The position numbers and the translations under genes were made by a program. A stretch of 16,940 nucleotides of DNA from Selenomonas sp. GTDB taxonomy: Bacteria; Bacillota; Negativicutes; Selenomonadales; Selenomonadaceae. The notes beneath the pieces were generated by a model. The model was not told the DNA's origin. It did not search any database and saw only the letters and a list, made by a program, of their open reading frames with translations. The stretch is from assembly GCF_022771645.1 (NCBI RefSeq), contig NZ_JALFCU010000070.1, positions 1 through 16,940 of the forward strand. The letters run 5' to 3'. Below are positions 1-6,907 of the stretch, one piece after another; positions within the stretch are counted from its first letter, which is position 1; each line of letters starts with the position of its first letter.

Positions 1-246
1 CTCCTCATATGAAAGATGTTTACCCTTTCTGTATGGACTTTTCAATTTACCTGTTCAACTTGATATTAAATCGGCGCGATATATTTCTGAGTCTTCTGAT
101 AAAACAGTTTCTTCTACATTTTCCGATGCATAACTGGCAGCTAGCGAATCATGATTTGCATATGCTGTCTTAGTATCACCTGATCAGGCGCTGACAAAAA
201 GCATCATGAACACGCTAAACGTCATCAAGATCAATTTCGTTTTCAT
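1..246 (-). pseudogene. Broken small lipoprotein-like gene, partial at left edge
   Basis: Starting from the ATG at 246 the minus strand encodes a typical lipoprotein signal: MKTK, a hydrophobic stretch, then FVSA. The codon after Ala20, where the lipobox cysteine belongs, is TGA (184-186), one base away from the Cys codons TGC and TGT. The same frame continues with a plausible hydrophilic, acidic sequence (SGDTKTAY, later NVEETVLSEDSEIYR), meets a second TGA at codon 64 (55-57), and stays open to the window edge. The ATG lies 12 nt downstream of the stop of the flavoprotein gene, so the two may be co-transcribed. The ribosome site is weak. Composition is clearly more AT-rich than the rest of the window. 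I read it as a decayed or mis-sequenced lipoprotein gene. Its function is unknown. Confidence 0.5.
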
Positions 247-258
247 CGCAAACCCATT

Positions 259-804
259 CTATTTTAATGCCTTTCCAAACTCATAGGCTTCACTTAATTC
301 CTCGGATTTACTTGAAGCCTCTCCCATATCGCCTATGCCTCCACAGAATAAGGAACCGGAGAATTCTGCCTTTTCAAAACAATCAACCCATCCCTGGAGT
401 CCGTTTTCAGCCTTTTGGGGCACAAACTCTTCATCCTCAGCCGCAACAGAGAGCATATATACATTCCTGAACTTATAGTCTGAAGGATACAGAGGATTGA
501 GCCTGTCCAAAAGAGTCTTCATCTGGCCGCTCATCTCGTAGTAATAGATCGGCGTTGCGAAGGCCACGACATCGGCGGCGAGCACCTGCGGCTCGATGGC
601 GACGGCATCGTCGTTGATGACGCAGTGCCCGATCTTCTGGCAGGCGAGGCAGCCCGTGCAGAACGCGATCTGCTTGCCCGCGAGCGTGATTTCCGTGACG
701 TGATGCCCAGCCGCACGCGCGCCATCGGCAAATCGCGCGGCAAGCGCGGCAGAGTTCGAGCGCTTGCGCAGGCTCGTGGAGATGACGACGACATTTTTGC
801 TCAT
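259..804 (-). CDS. NADPH-dependent FMN reductase / flavodoxin-like flavoprotein
   Basis: This 181-aa protein has the flavodoxin-like reductase fold. The N-terminus VVVISTSLRKRSNSAAL gives beta-1 and the FMN-phosphate loop (STSLRKRSNS). A cysteine pair and third Cys follow in FCTGCLACQKIGHC, typical of the iron-sulfur-flavoprotein-like branch, and then comes FATPIYYYEMSGQMKTLLDR, the flavin-contact loop conserved in this family. It probably transfers electrons from NAD(P)H through FMN to a quinone or other acceptor; the substrate is not deducible. I place the start at 804, because an AGGAGG at 811-816 (minus strand) sits 6 nt upstream. An in-frame ATG at 831 lies before that site. About 259-540, the C-terminal half, is much more AT-rich than 540-804, as if the gene were mosaic. 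Confidence 0.85.
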   Translation of the reverse strand: MSKNVVVISTSLRKRSNSAALAARFADGARAAGHHVTEITLAGKQIAFCTGCLACQKIGHCVINDDAVAIEPQVLAADVVAFATPIYYYEMSGQMKTLLDRLNPLYPSDYKFRNVYMLSVAAEDEEFVPQKAENGLQGWVDCFEKAEFSGSLFCGGIGDMGEASSKSEELSEAYEFGKALK

Positions 805-857
805 GATGATCCTCCTGAATACACAATGCATGGGAAGGGTAGTTTGTTCACGATATC

Positions 858-887
858 ATGATAGCGCATCCGGCGGTAGAAAACCAA
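858..887 (-). promoter_or_regulatory. Candidate promoter for the flavoprotein gene
   Basis: On the minus strand TTGGTT (882-887) and TATCAT (858-863) are separated by 18 nt. The predicted start of transcription would leave a leader of about 45 nt before the ATG at 804. The match is moderate and rests on consensus alone. Confidence 0.35.
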
Positions 888-944
888 TACTTATAGCAAA
901 TAAAGTTTCATGCTTGACAGCTATTGATGGAATATGAAACTTAC

Positions 945-989
945 GGTACAAAAACAACGACCGGCTTGGACAAAATGCCAAGCCGGTCG
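945..989 (-). terminator. Rho-independent terminator of the nitroreductase gene
   Basis: A perfect 12-bp stem (958-969 with 978-989, CGACCGGCTTGG) closes an 8-nt loop. Read on the minus strand it is followed by a T-rich run (TTGTTTTTG). It begins 13 nt after the nitroreductase stop codon, as expected for a terminator of that gene. Confidence 0.85.
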
Positions 990-1001
990 TTTCACGTTCT
1001 C

Positions 1002-1574
1002 TTACTCCGCAATCAAGACGCGTTGCGTGATGTCTTCTTTTTCCTTCGCGTCCGGCTCCGTGGCGATGCCGCCGAATGGCATCTGCGCGATGAGCTGCCA
1101 GCGCTCGGGGAGGTCGAAGAGTTTTTTGACGGCGTCGTCGATGACGGGATTGTAGTGCTGGATGTTCGCGCCGACGCCGAGCTCGCGCAGGCCGGCCCAG
1201 ATGCTGATCTGGAGCATGCCGTTCGCCTGCTGCGCCCAGATGGGGAAGTTCGTGGCGTAGAGCGGGAATTTGTCCTGGAGTCCTTTGACGACATCGGTGT
1301 CGATGAAGTAGAGCACCGTGCCGGCGCCGGCCTTGAAGCCGTCGATCTTCTCGCGTGCGACCTTGCCGCCGAACGCATCGTAGATGGCATCCCAGAGCGC
1401 GTCCTGTTTCGCGCCGAGCGCGAGCACGACGCGCTGGCTGCGCATGTTGAACGCGTCCGGCACGAGCTCCGTCGTCTCTGTGACGAGGCGCTTGATTTCT
1501 TCGATGCTGACGGGCAGCACTTTCTTCAGTCCGTAGATGGAACGACGCTGTTGCAGTGATTCGCGAATGCTCAT
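1002..1574 (-). CDS. Nitroreductase family protein, Frm2/Hbn1-like
   Basis: This 190-aa FMN-dependent oxidoreductase is full length for the Frm2-like nitroreductase subgroup. The N-terminal RRSIYGL holds the FMN-phosphate-binding Arg/Ser, SAFN-like DAFNMRSQRVV follows, and the C-terminal half shows the subgroup signature of FPLYATNFPIWAQQANGML, LGVGANIQHYNP and QMPFGG. Such proteins reduce nitro compounds or quinones with NAD(P)H; the physiological substrate is usually unknown. The start is supported by AAGGAG 8 nt upstream on the minus strand. The gene has its own strong promoter and terminator and is divergent from a MarR regulator, a common arrangement for a redox-stress enzyme and its repressor. 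No sign of truncation is visible. Confidence 0.9.
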   Translation of the reverse strand: MSIRESLQQRRSIYGLKKVLPVSIEEIKRLVTETTELVPDAFNMRSQRVVLALGAKQDALWDAIYDAFGGKVAREKIDGFKAGAGTVLYFIDTDVVKGLQDKFPLYATNFPIWAQQANGMLQISIWAGLRELGVGANIQHYNPVIDDAVKKLFDLPERWQLIAQMPFGGIATEPDAKEKEDITQRVLIAE

Positions 1575-1593
1575 GGAAAACGCTCCTTCTTCG

Positions 1594-1606
1594 TATTGTT
1601 TACATC
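1594..1606. promoter_or_regulatory. Candidate MarR operator, nitroreductase side
   Basis: TATTGTTTACATC overlaps the predicted +1 of the nitroreductase promoter. It resembles the box at 1726-1740 (TATTGTATATACATC), sharing TATTGT and TACATC with a 2-bp difference in the centre. The core TGT..ACA is an inverted half-site pair. Confidence 0.35.
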
Positions 1607-1612
1607 GTATTC

Positions 1613-1641
1613 AGTATAGCAGGATCGAAAAGAATTTTCAA
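1613..1641 (-). promoter_or_regulatory. Strong promoter for the nitroreductase gene
   Basis: On the minus strand TTGAAA (1636-1641) and TATACT (1613-1618) are spaced by exactly 17 nt, with an extended -10 element (TGC directly before TATACT). Predicted +1 is near 1606, about 30 nt before the ATG. Confidence 0.75.
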
Positions 1642-1699
1642 CGTTCACATTTTTGGGAGGAGATGCGGATCAACGCGAAAGAATACCAAGAAAAAAAGA

Positions 1700-1728
1700 T
1701 TGACAAGATACGGTTTCGTCTATTATAT
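1700..1728 (+). promoter_or_regulatory. Promoter for the MarR regulator gene
   Basis: A consensus TTGACA (1700-1705) and TTATAT (1723-1728) are 17 nt apart. The predicted +1 is near 1735, leaving a leader of about 80 nt before the ATG at 1817. Confidence 0.7.
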
Positions 1729-1740
1729 TGTATATACATC
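1726..1740. promoter_or_regulatory. Candidate MarR operator, marR side
   Basis: The box TATTGTATATACATC contains the perfect 10-bp palindrome TGTATATACA (1729-1738). It lies over the predicted +1 and the end of the -10 element, where a bound repressor would block its own promoter. Confidence 0.4.
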
Positions 1741-1816
1741 AAAAACAACAAATATAAGAACCATATCTGTGTGGACATCCAATGGTGTTCATGCAATCTC
1801 AAGGGAGGGATCGGAT

Positions 1817-2230
1817 ATGTGGCAAGCGGAAGATTGCTTTTGCCTCCGACTGAAACGCGCTTCGGAAGAGTTGATGAAGACGTACGCAGAGGTTTTGGCG
1901 CCGAGCGGCGTGACACCGGTACAGCATTTGATCTTGGGGCGGATTTATGAGAGGGAGGGTGCCTCTTTGTGCGAGGTGGCGGAAGCGGTCGGTGTTGATC
2001 GTTCGACGCTCGCACGGACGATCAAACCTCTTGTGAGCGCTGGTTATGTGGTGGACGCGAAGCCGGTCGGCACGCGAAACAGCCAGCTGCGGCTGACGGC
2101 GGACGGCGAGCGGGTCTTTTGGCAAGCGCACAAGCTATGGTCGGCAGAGCAGGATCGGGTCGCGCAGCGTCTAGGGCCGGAGGGCATGGAGGCGTTTTCG
2201 GCGGTCGCGGACTTGGTGAAGCGGTTTTGA
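1817..2230 (+). CDS. MarR-family transcriptional regulator
   Basis: This 137-aa protein has the MarR layout: an N-terminal helix (MWQAEDCFCLRLKRASEEL), then GVTPVQHLILGRIYEREGAS, a winged helix-turn-helix (SLCEVAEAVGVDRSTLARTI as the helix-turn-helix, LVSAGYVVDAKPVGTRNSQL leading into the wing) and a C-terminal dimerisation helix. MarR proteins act as dimers on palindromes near promoters and usually release DNA on binding small ligands or on oxidation. Cys7 and Cys9 near the N-terminus and a Cys just before the HTH could serve as redox sensors, but that is a guess. I chose the ATG at 1817 because GGGAGGG lies 7 nt upstream; the frame is open further upstream but crosses the promoter. The likely targets are itself and the divergent nitroreductase gene. 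Confidence 0.9.
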   Translation: MWQAEDCFCLRLKRASEELMKTYAEVLAPSGVTPVQHLILGRIYEREGASLCEVAEAVGVDRSTLARTIKPLVSAGYVVDAKPVGTRNSQLRLTADGERVFWQAHKLWSAEQDRVAQRLGPEGMEAFSAVADLVKRF

Positions 2231-2282
2231 AATCGCAAGATCGTATGGGACGGTATTCTGTGCAGGAACGGGAGGAAGATAA

Positions 2283-3248
2283 ATGGCGATTGTGACAGGA
2301 GAAGAGATTCACGCGGCGGCGCTTGCGTGCGGGTTTGACAATTGCGGCATCGTGCCGCTTTCGGATTTGGCAGGCTACGGCGAGCGGCTGGCGGAGCGCA
2401 TGGAAAAAGTGCCGATGAGCTCGATGATGTACAACGCGTTCAAGGGGTTCGCGCATCCGCAGGACGCGTTCCCGTGGGGAAAGGCCGCAGTCGTCACGAT
2501 GCTCTGGTTTGGGAAATATAGGTTTCCAAAATCTTTGCGCGGGCATTACGGCAAGGCGTTTTTGCTTTCACAGGAAACGGAGCCGTCGTGCCGCGATCGT
2601 CAGGGGATGCTCCAGTTCCGTCAGTGGATGACAGATCACGGCATCCGCTGGGAAGGCGGCGAATCGTACGGTCCGTCGCGCAACCTGCCGTTGCGCTATG
2701 CGGCGGTGAAAGCAGGCCTCGGCATTTTCCGCCAGAACAATTTCTTTTACGGGCCGAAAGGCTCGTGGTACGAGCTCGAAGGGTATATCATCGACCAAGA
2801 CGTCATCTATAAAGAAGATCCGAACGTGCGCCCGTGCCCGCCGAAGTGCGGCCTCTGCCGCAAGGCGTGTCCCTCCGGCGCACTCAGCGAAGCGTATACG
2901 ATGAATCCGTTTGCCTGTGTGTCGTTCACGACGACCTTCGGCGACGGCAAGCCCATCCCGCCGTCAACGCTCGAGCAGGTCGGCGAGTGGATTTGCGGCT
3001 GCGATGCCTGCCAGGATGCATGCCCGTTCAACCGGCGGCATGATTGGGACGAGGGTGGGGATTTCCCAGGGCTTCCGGAAATCACGGAACTCCTGTCGCC
3101 CGAAGGACTTCTCGCGGCCTCGGACGAGGATCTGAAGAAAAACGTCATCCCGAAGACGGTCAATCATCTCCGCGACGATCAGACCGACCTTTTGCGCCGC
3201 ATGGCAAAAAACTGCATCGACCATCGCGAGCGGAGCGTTGCAGAATAA
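2283..3248 (+). CDS. QueG-like double [4Fe-4S] protein (epoxyqueuosine reductase homologue)
   Basis: This 321-aa protein resembles the epoxyqueuosine reductase QueG family. The N-terminal domain has ACGFDNCGIVPLSDL, the middle has RYAAVKAGLGIFRQNN and GSWYELEG (matching the GLGxxGKN and GSW regions of QueG), and a ferredoxin-like domain carries C185-C189-C192-C196-P, C212, and C240-C243-C247-P. True QueG reduces epoxyqueuosine in tRNA using cobalamin. This protein departs from it: the first cysteine is spaced x3 rather than x2, GLGIFRQN replaces GLGWIGKN, and the C-terminal region is short. A paralogue acting on another substrate is quite possible. GGAGG lies just before the ATG. It follows marR by 52 nt on the same strand and may share its promoter. 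Confidence 0.75.
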   Translation: MAIVTGEEIHAAALACGFDNCGIVPLSDLAGYGERLAERMEKVPMSSMMYNAFKGFAHPQDAFPWGKAAVVTMLWFGKYRFPKSLRGHYGKAFLLSQETEPSCRDRQGMLQFRQWMTDHGIRWEGGESYGPSRNLPLRYAAVKAGLGIFRQNNFFYGPKGSWYELEGYIIDQDVIYKEDPNVRPCPPKCGLCRKACPSGALSEAYTMNPFACVSFTTTFGDGKPIPPSTLEQVGEWICGCDACQDACPFNRRHDWDEGGDFPGLPEITELLSPEGLLAASDEDLKKNVIPKTVNHLRDDQTDLLRRMAKNCIDHRERSVAE

Positions 3249-3305
3249 GAAGGTGACAGGATGCTGTTACGTTTTGGCATGTAAATTCATTATGTAAGCA
3301 TCATC

Positions 3306-3337
3306 AAAGAGCGGTACCGCACGGTGCCGCTCTTTTT
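3306..3337 (+). terminator. Rho-independent terminator after the QueG-like gene
   Basis: AAGAGCGGTACCG (3306-3318) pairs with CGGTGCCGCTCTT (3321-3333), with one G-T pair, and runs into TTTTT. It separates the marR/QueG-like unit from the galactoside operon. Confidence 0.85.
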
Positions 3338-3381
3338 GTCGAAGTGCGCAAGAAATCAAAACAACAGGGCAAGGAATCGTA

Positions 3382-3410
3382 CTGTGAAGAGCGCGGAATT
3401 TCCGTATAAT
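3382..3410 (+). promoter_or_regulatory. Candidate promoter and operator of the galactan operon
   Basis: A perfect TATAAT lies at 3405-3410. The best -35 at 17 nt is weak (CTGTGA, 3382-3387), which would fit a regulated promoter. Between them is an inverted repeat, CGGAATTTCCG (3394-3404), whose arms CGGAA/TTCCG are perfect around a single central base and which abuts the -10. The region from here to the ATG at 3453 is the leader. No regulator gene for the operon is seen nearby. Confidence 0.5.
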
Positions 3411-3452
3411 GAAGATGAAATCAGAACGAAAGCACCATTGGAGGTTGACACC

Positions 3453-5597
3453 ATGGAAAAACATATCACGCTGCCGCGCGAGAGTGCGATCGACCGCACG
3501 GTCTTGATGGAAGGCAAGGATGATGCCGGGCATTCCGTCGCCGTGAACCGTTCGTATTTTTTGAAGGATGGCAAGCCGTGGCTGCCGGTCATGGGCGAGA
3601 TCCACTATGCGCGTCTCGAGGGAAAAGATTGGAAGCGCGCGCTCGCGAAGATGAAGGCGGGCGGCATCGACATCGTCGCGACGTACGTGTTCTGGATCTA
3701 TCACGAGGAAGTCGAAGGCCGCTTCGATTGGACGGGACGCCGGAATCTGCGCCACTTCATCGAGCTCTGCGAGGAGGCCGGGCTCGCTGTGTTGCTGCGC
3801 ATCGGTCCCTGGGATCACGGCGAGGTCCGCAACGGCGGGTATCCGGACTGGTTGCTCGCGAAAGATTGCAATCCGGGCTACAACAACGAAGAATATTTCA
3901 GCTATGCGAAGAAACTTTACGACGAAATTTTCGCACAAGTCGAAGGATTCCTCTATAAGGACGGCGGCCCGATTATCGGCGTGCAGATCGACTACGAGTA
4001 CGGTCACTGCCACGGGCAGGGCGGCGAAGAAGGCCTCAAGCATATGCGTCGCTTGAAGGAAATGGCGGTCGCGGCAGGCTTCGACGTGCCGATGTACACG
4101 GCAACGGGCTGGGGCGGCGCGGTCGTCGTGCCGGGCGAGATGATCCCCGTGCTCGCAGCGTATGCGGAAGGCTCGTGGGAACAGCACCTCGAGCCGATGG
4201 CGCCGCCGGCCGCGTTCCTCTTTGCGGACGAGCGCGATGATGTCGCGGTCGGCTCGGATCTCTCGAGCGACGAAGTGAAGAAATGCACCGTCGACCTGCG
4301 CGCGTATCCGTATGCGACGTGCGAGATTGGTGGCGGCATGCAGGACAGTTACCGCCGCCGCCCCGTCGTCACGGCGGACGACACGGAATGCCTGATGCTC
4401 GCGAAGTTCGGCTCGGGCGCGAACATGATCGGCTACTATATGTACCAGGGCGGCACGAATGACGCCGGCAAGCTCACGGATTTGCAGGAGACGGAGGCGA
4501 CGGGCTATCCGAACAATCTGCCGAAGCGTTCCTACGATTACCAGGCGCCGCTTGGCGAGTTCGGCGAAGTCCGCGACAGCTACCGTTATCTGCGTCTCTA
4601 TCACATGCTTTGCCACGATTTCGGCGACGTGATGACGGAAACGACGACGGTCATCCCCGACGAGGAGCAGCTTCGCGCCGACGATCCGGACGCGCTGCGC
4701 GTCTCCGTCCGCCACAAGGAAGGCCGCGGTTTCGTTTTTCTTTCGAATTATCAGCGCGGCCTCACGATGGCGGAGAAAAATGACGTCCATTTGACGCTGA
4801 CGTATGGTGAGCGCGACATCGCGTTCCCGGTGCTCACGCTCGGCAGCGGCGAGCGCCTCGTCCTGCCGTTCGGCCTCCGCATCGGCAGCATCGAGATCGC
4901 GGCGGCGACGGCGCAGCCGCTCTGCCGCATCGACAACGGCGATGACTCCTATTGGTTCTTCTTCGCCTACGAAGGCCGCAAGGTCGCGTATGATTTCCGT
5001 CAGGAGACGGTGCGCGGCATTGACGCGGAGCAGGGCGAGGTCATGAAGCAGGGCGGCCGCGTCGTCGTGACGCCGGGCGCGTCGGCGTTCGCCGTGCTCG
5101 GCATGGACGGCCGCCGCCACCACATCGTGACGCTGACGCGCCGCGAGGCGGAGCGCTGCCTGAAGATCACGGTCGGCGGGCAGGATTACCTCGTGAGCTC
5201 GGATGCCGATCTTTTCGTCGAAGACGGCCGCCTCGTGCTGCACGGCGAAGCCGGCACGGATCCGACGGTCACGAGTTTCCCGGAGCTGCCGCGCCACCTG
5301 TTCGACGGTGTCGCGGATGTCGGCATCGAGCTCACGCTCGAGGGCGATGTCGCCGAGCTTTATGCCGGCACGGAGCTGCTCGACGACCAGTTCCTGAACG
5401 GCACGCCGTGGCATCTCTCGCTCGGCCATTTCCGCGCGAAGCTCGCGCGCCGCAATCTGCTGCTGAAGATCACGCCGCTCACGAAGAAGTCGTCCGTCTA
5501 CCGCGAATACGCGCCGGACTTTGACGAGCACGACGTGGCGATTGGCCTTGCAGCCGTCCGCCTCATCCCCGAATATGAACGTGTCATGGAACTTTGA
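3453..5597 (+). CDS. Cytoplasmic GH35-type beta-galactosidase
   Basis: This 714-aa glycoside hydrolase would release galactose from beta-galactosides. The (beta/alpha)8 domain occupies roughly residues 30-380, with GEIHYARLEGKDWKRAL, GGIDIVATYVFW, LLRIGPWDHGEVRNGGYPDW and GGPIIGVQIDYEYGH as in GH35. Glu182 in DYEYG aligns with the acid/base and Glu291 in TCEIGGGMQ with the nucleophile. Beta-sandwich domains fill the remainder. There is no signal peptide, so it should act inside the cell on imported oligosaccharides, which fits the permease 14 nt downstream. The start is the ATG at 3453 with GGAGG 8 nt before it; the open frame upstream crosses the promoter. The Asn that normally precedes the acid/base (ENEYG) is Tyr181 here. 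Substrate preference within beta-galactosides cannot be told. Confidence 0.88.
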   Translation: MEKHITLPRESAIDRTVLMEGKDDAGHSVAVNRSYFLKDGKPWLPVMGEIHYARLEGKDWKRALAKMKAGGIDIVATYVFWIYHEEVEGRFDWTGRRNLRHFIELCEEAGLAVLLRIGPWDHGEVRNGGYPDWLLAKDCNPGYNNEEYFSYAKKLYDEIFAQVEGFLYKDGGPIIGVQIDYEYGHCHGQGGEEGLKHMRRLKEMAVAAGFDVPMYTATGWGGAVVVPGEMIPVLAAYAEGSWEQHLEPMAPPAAFLFADERDDVAVGSDLSSDEVKKCTVDLRAYPYATCEIGGGMQDSYRRRPVVTADDTECLMLAKFGSGANMIGYYMYQGGTNDAGKLTDLQETEATGYPNNLPKRSYDYQAPLGEFGEVRDSYRYLRLYHMLCHDFGDVMTETTTVIPDEEQLRADDPDALRVSVRHKEGRGFVFLSNYQRGLTMAEKNDVHLTLTYGERDIAFPVLTLGSGERLVLPFGLRIGSIEIAAATAQPLCRIDNGDDSYWFFFAYEGRKVAYDFRQETVRGIDAEQGEVMKQGGRVVVTPGASAFAVLGMDGRRHHIVTLTRREAERCLKITVGGQDYLVSSDADLFVEDGRLVLHGEAGTDPTVTSFPELPRHLFDGVADVGIELTLEGDVAELYAGTELLDDQFLNGTPWHLSLGHFRAKLARRNLLLKITPLTKKSSVYREYAPDFDEHDVAIGLAAVRLIPEYERVMEL

Positions 5598-5611
5598 GGA
5601 GGCGTTTTCCC

Positions 5612-6880
5612 TTGACACTCAGCATCAAAAACCGCAATTACCTCGCGCTCTCGAGCGTGAGTTTCTGCCACCTGTTCGCTTGGTCGGCGGCCATGTCGTT
5701 CTTCGCGATCTGGCTCGGCCAGCACCTCGGCATCGGCGCGACGAAAGTCGGCATTCTCTACTCGGCGAACGCCATCGTCGCGCTCATCCTGCAGCCGGTG
5801 TTCGGCTTCGTCTCGGACAAGATCGGCCTCCGAAAGACGCTCATGTTCTTCATCCTCGCCGTGCTCATGCTCATCGGGCCGTTCTTCATTTTCATCTACG
5901 GGCCGCTCCTCGTGTCGCATTTCTACATCGGCGCGGCGGTCGGCGGCGTGTTCCTCGGCTTCGTGTTCAATGCGGGCTACGGCGTCATCGACTCATACAT
6001 CGACAAGGTCTCGCGCAAGTACGGCTTCGAGTACGGCCGCGCGCGCATGTGGGGCTCGTTCGGCTGGGCGTGCGCGACGTATACGACGGGCATTTTCATG
6101 AACATCGATCCCGACCTTTCGTTCTTGTCCGCGTCCGCTGCCGCCATCCTCGCCATCTGCTTCCTTGCGTTTGCGGATGTCGACATGACGAAAGAGGAAA
6201 TGAAGAAAGCGCAGTCCGTCCATCCGCGCGACGTGCTCGCGCTCCTCAAGAACAAGAGCATCTTGCACATGCTGTTCTTCATGATCGGCGTCGGCTGCGT
6301 CTACGACGTGTACGACCAGCAGTTCGGCGTGTACTTCGTGCAGCAGTTCGCATCGGAGGCCGAGGGCAATCTCTGGTTCGGCCGCCTCGGCGCGATCCAG
6401 ACGTTCTTCGAGGCCGTGTTCCTGTTCGGCGCGCCGGTCATCGCGAACAAGCTCGGCGGCAAGCGCACGCTGCTGCTCGCCGGCACGATCATGTCCATCC
6501 GCATCATCGGTTCATCTTTCCAGTGGGGCCCGGAGTGGATCGGCTTCATGAAATGCATCCATTCGTTCGAGAAGCCGCTGTTCCTCGTCGGCCAGTTCAA
6601 GTACATCAGCCAGGTCTTCGACGTGCGCCTCTGCTCGTCCATCTACCTCGGCTGCCTGTTCACGAGCTCCATTTGCACGACGGTGTTCTCGTCGTTCTTC
6701 GGCTTCTTCTACGAGACGTTCGGCTTCTCGGAGTCGTATCTCGTCATCGGCCTCGTCGCAGGGCTTTGCAACCTCATCTCGGCGCGCCTGCTCGCCGACG
6801 ACCGCGCGAAAAAGGCGGGCGGCATGGGCGAAGCAGCCGCCATCACCGGGCAGACGCAGGCCGAGGCGAAAAGCGTGTAA
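5612..6880 (+). CDS. LacY-family oligosaccharide:H+ symporter (MFS)
   Basis: This 422-aa protein with about 12 membrane segments belongs to the oligosaccharide:H+ symporter branch of the major facilitator superfamily. NRNYLALSSVSFCHLFAWSA matches the start of LacY-type permeases, FVSDKIGLRKT is the MFS loop 2-3 motif, YGRARMWGSFGWA resembles the LacY helix-5 region, and VYDQQFGVYF matches the DQQFANFF region of LacY. It should import galactosides across the inner membrane driven by protons. The start is TTG at 5612: GAGGAGG (5596-5602) lies 9 nt upstream and overlaps the stop of the beta-galactosidase gene, and the only earlier in-frame candidate is inside that site. Position and family make it the partner of the upstream GH35 enzyme. 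Confidence 0.88.
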   Translation: MTLSIKNRNYLALSSVSFCHLFAWSAAMSFFAIWLGQHLGIGATKVGILYSANAIVALILQPVFGFVSDKIGLRKTLMFFILAVLMLIGPFFIFIYGPLLVSHFYIGAAVGGVFLGFVFNAGYGVIDSYIDKVSRKYGFEYGRARMWGSFGWACATYTTGIFMNIDPDLSFLSASAAAILAICFLAFADVDMTKEEMKKAQSVHPRDVLALLKNKSILHMLFFMIGVGCVYDVYDQQFGVYFVQQFASEAEGNLWFGRLGAIQTFFEAVFLFGAPVIANKLGGKRTLLLAGTIMSIRIIGSSFQWGPEWIGFMKCIHSFEKPLFLVGQFKYISQVFDVRLCSSIYLGCLFTSSICTTVFSSFFGFFYETFGFSESYLVIGLVAGLCNLISARLLADDRAKKAGGMGEAAAITGQTQAEAKSV

Positions 6881-6907
6881 TATGTTTCACAGGGGGAAAG
6901 ACAGATC

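Noticed and set aside
1556..1816. N-terminal extension of the MarR frame
   Set aside because: It runs through two promoters and into the nitroreductase leader; the start at 1817 has GGGAGGG upstream and matches the family's length.
3261..3284. Seven-codon frame (MLLRFGM) behind an AAGG site before the terminator at 3306
   Set aside because: A possible leader peptide in outline, but it precedes a terminator that ends the upstream unit, shows no repeated codons or alternative pairing, and is too short to support.
3267..5618. Minus-strand open frame of 783 codons antisense to the beta-galactosidase
   Set aside because: It is the mirror of a GC-rich gene (few antisense stops), Arg/Ala/Val-rich and repetitive, without recognisable domains, while the plus strand has a complete enzyme with catalytic motifs and a ribosome site.
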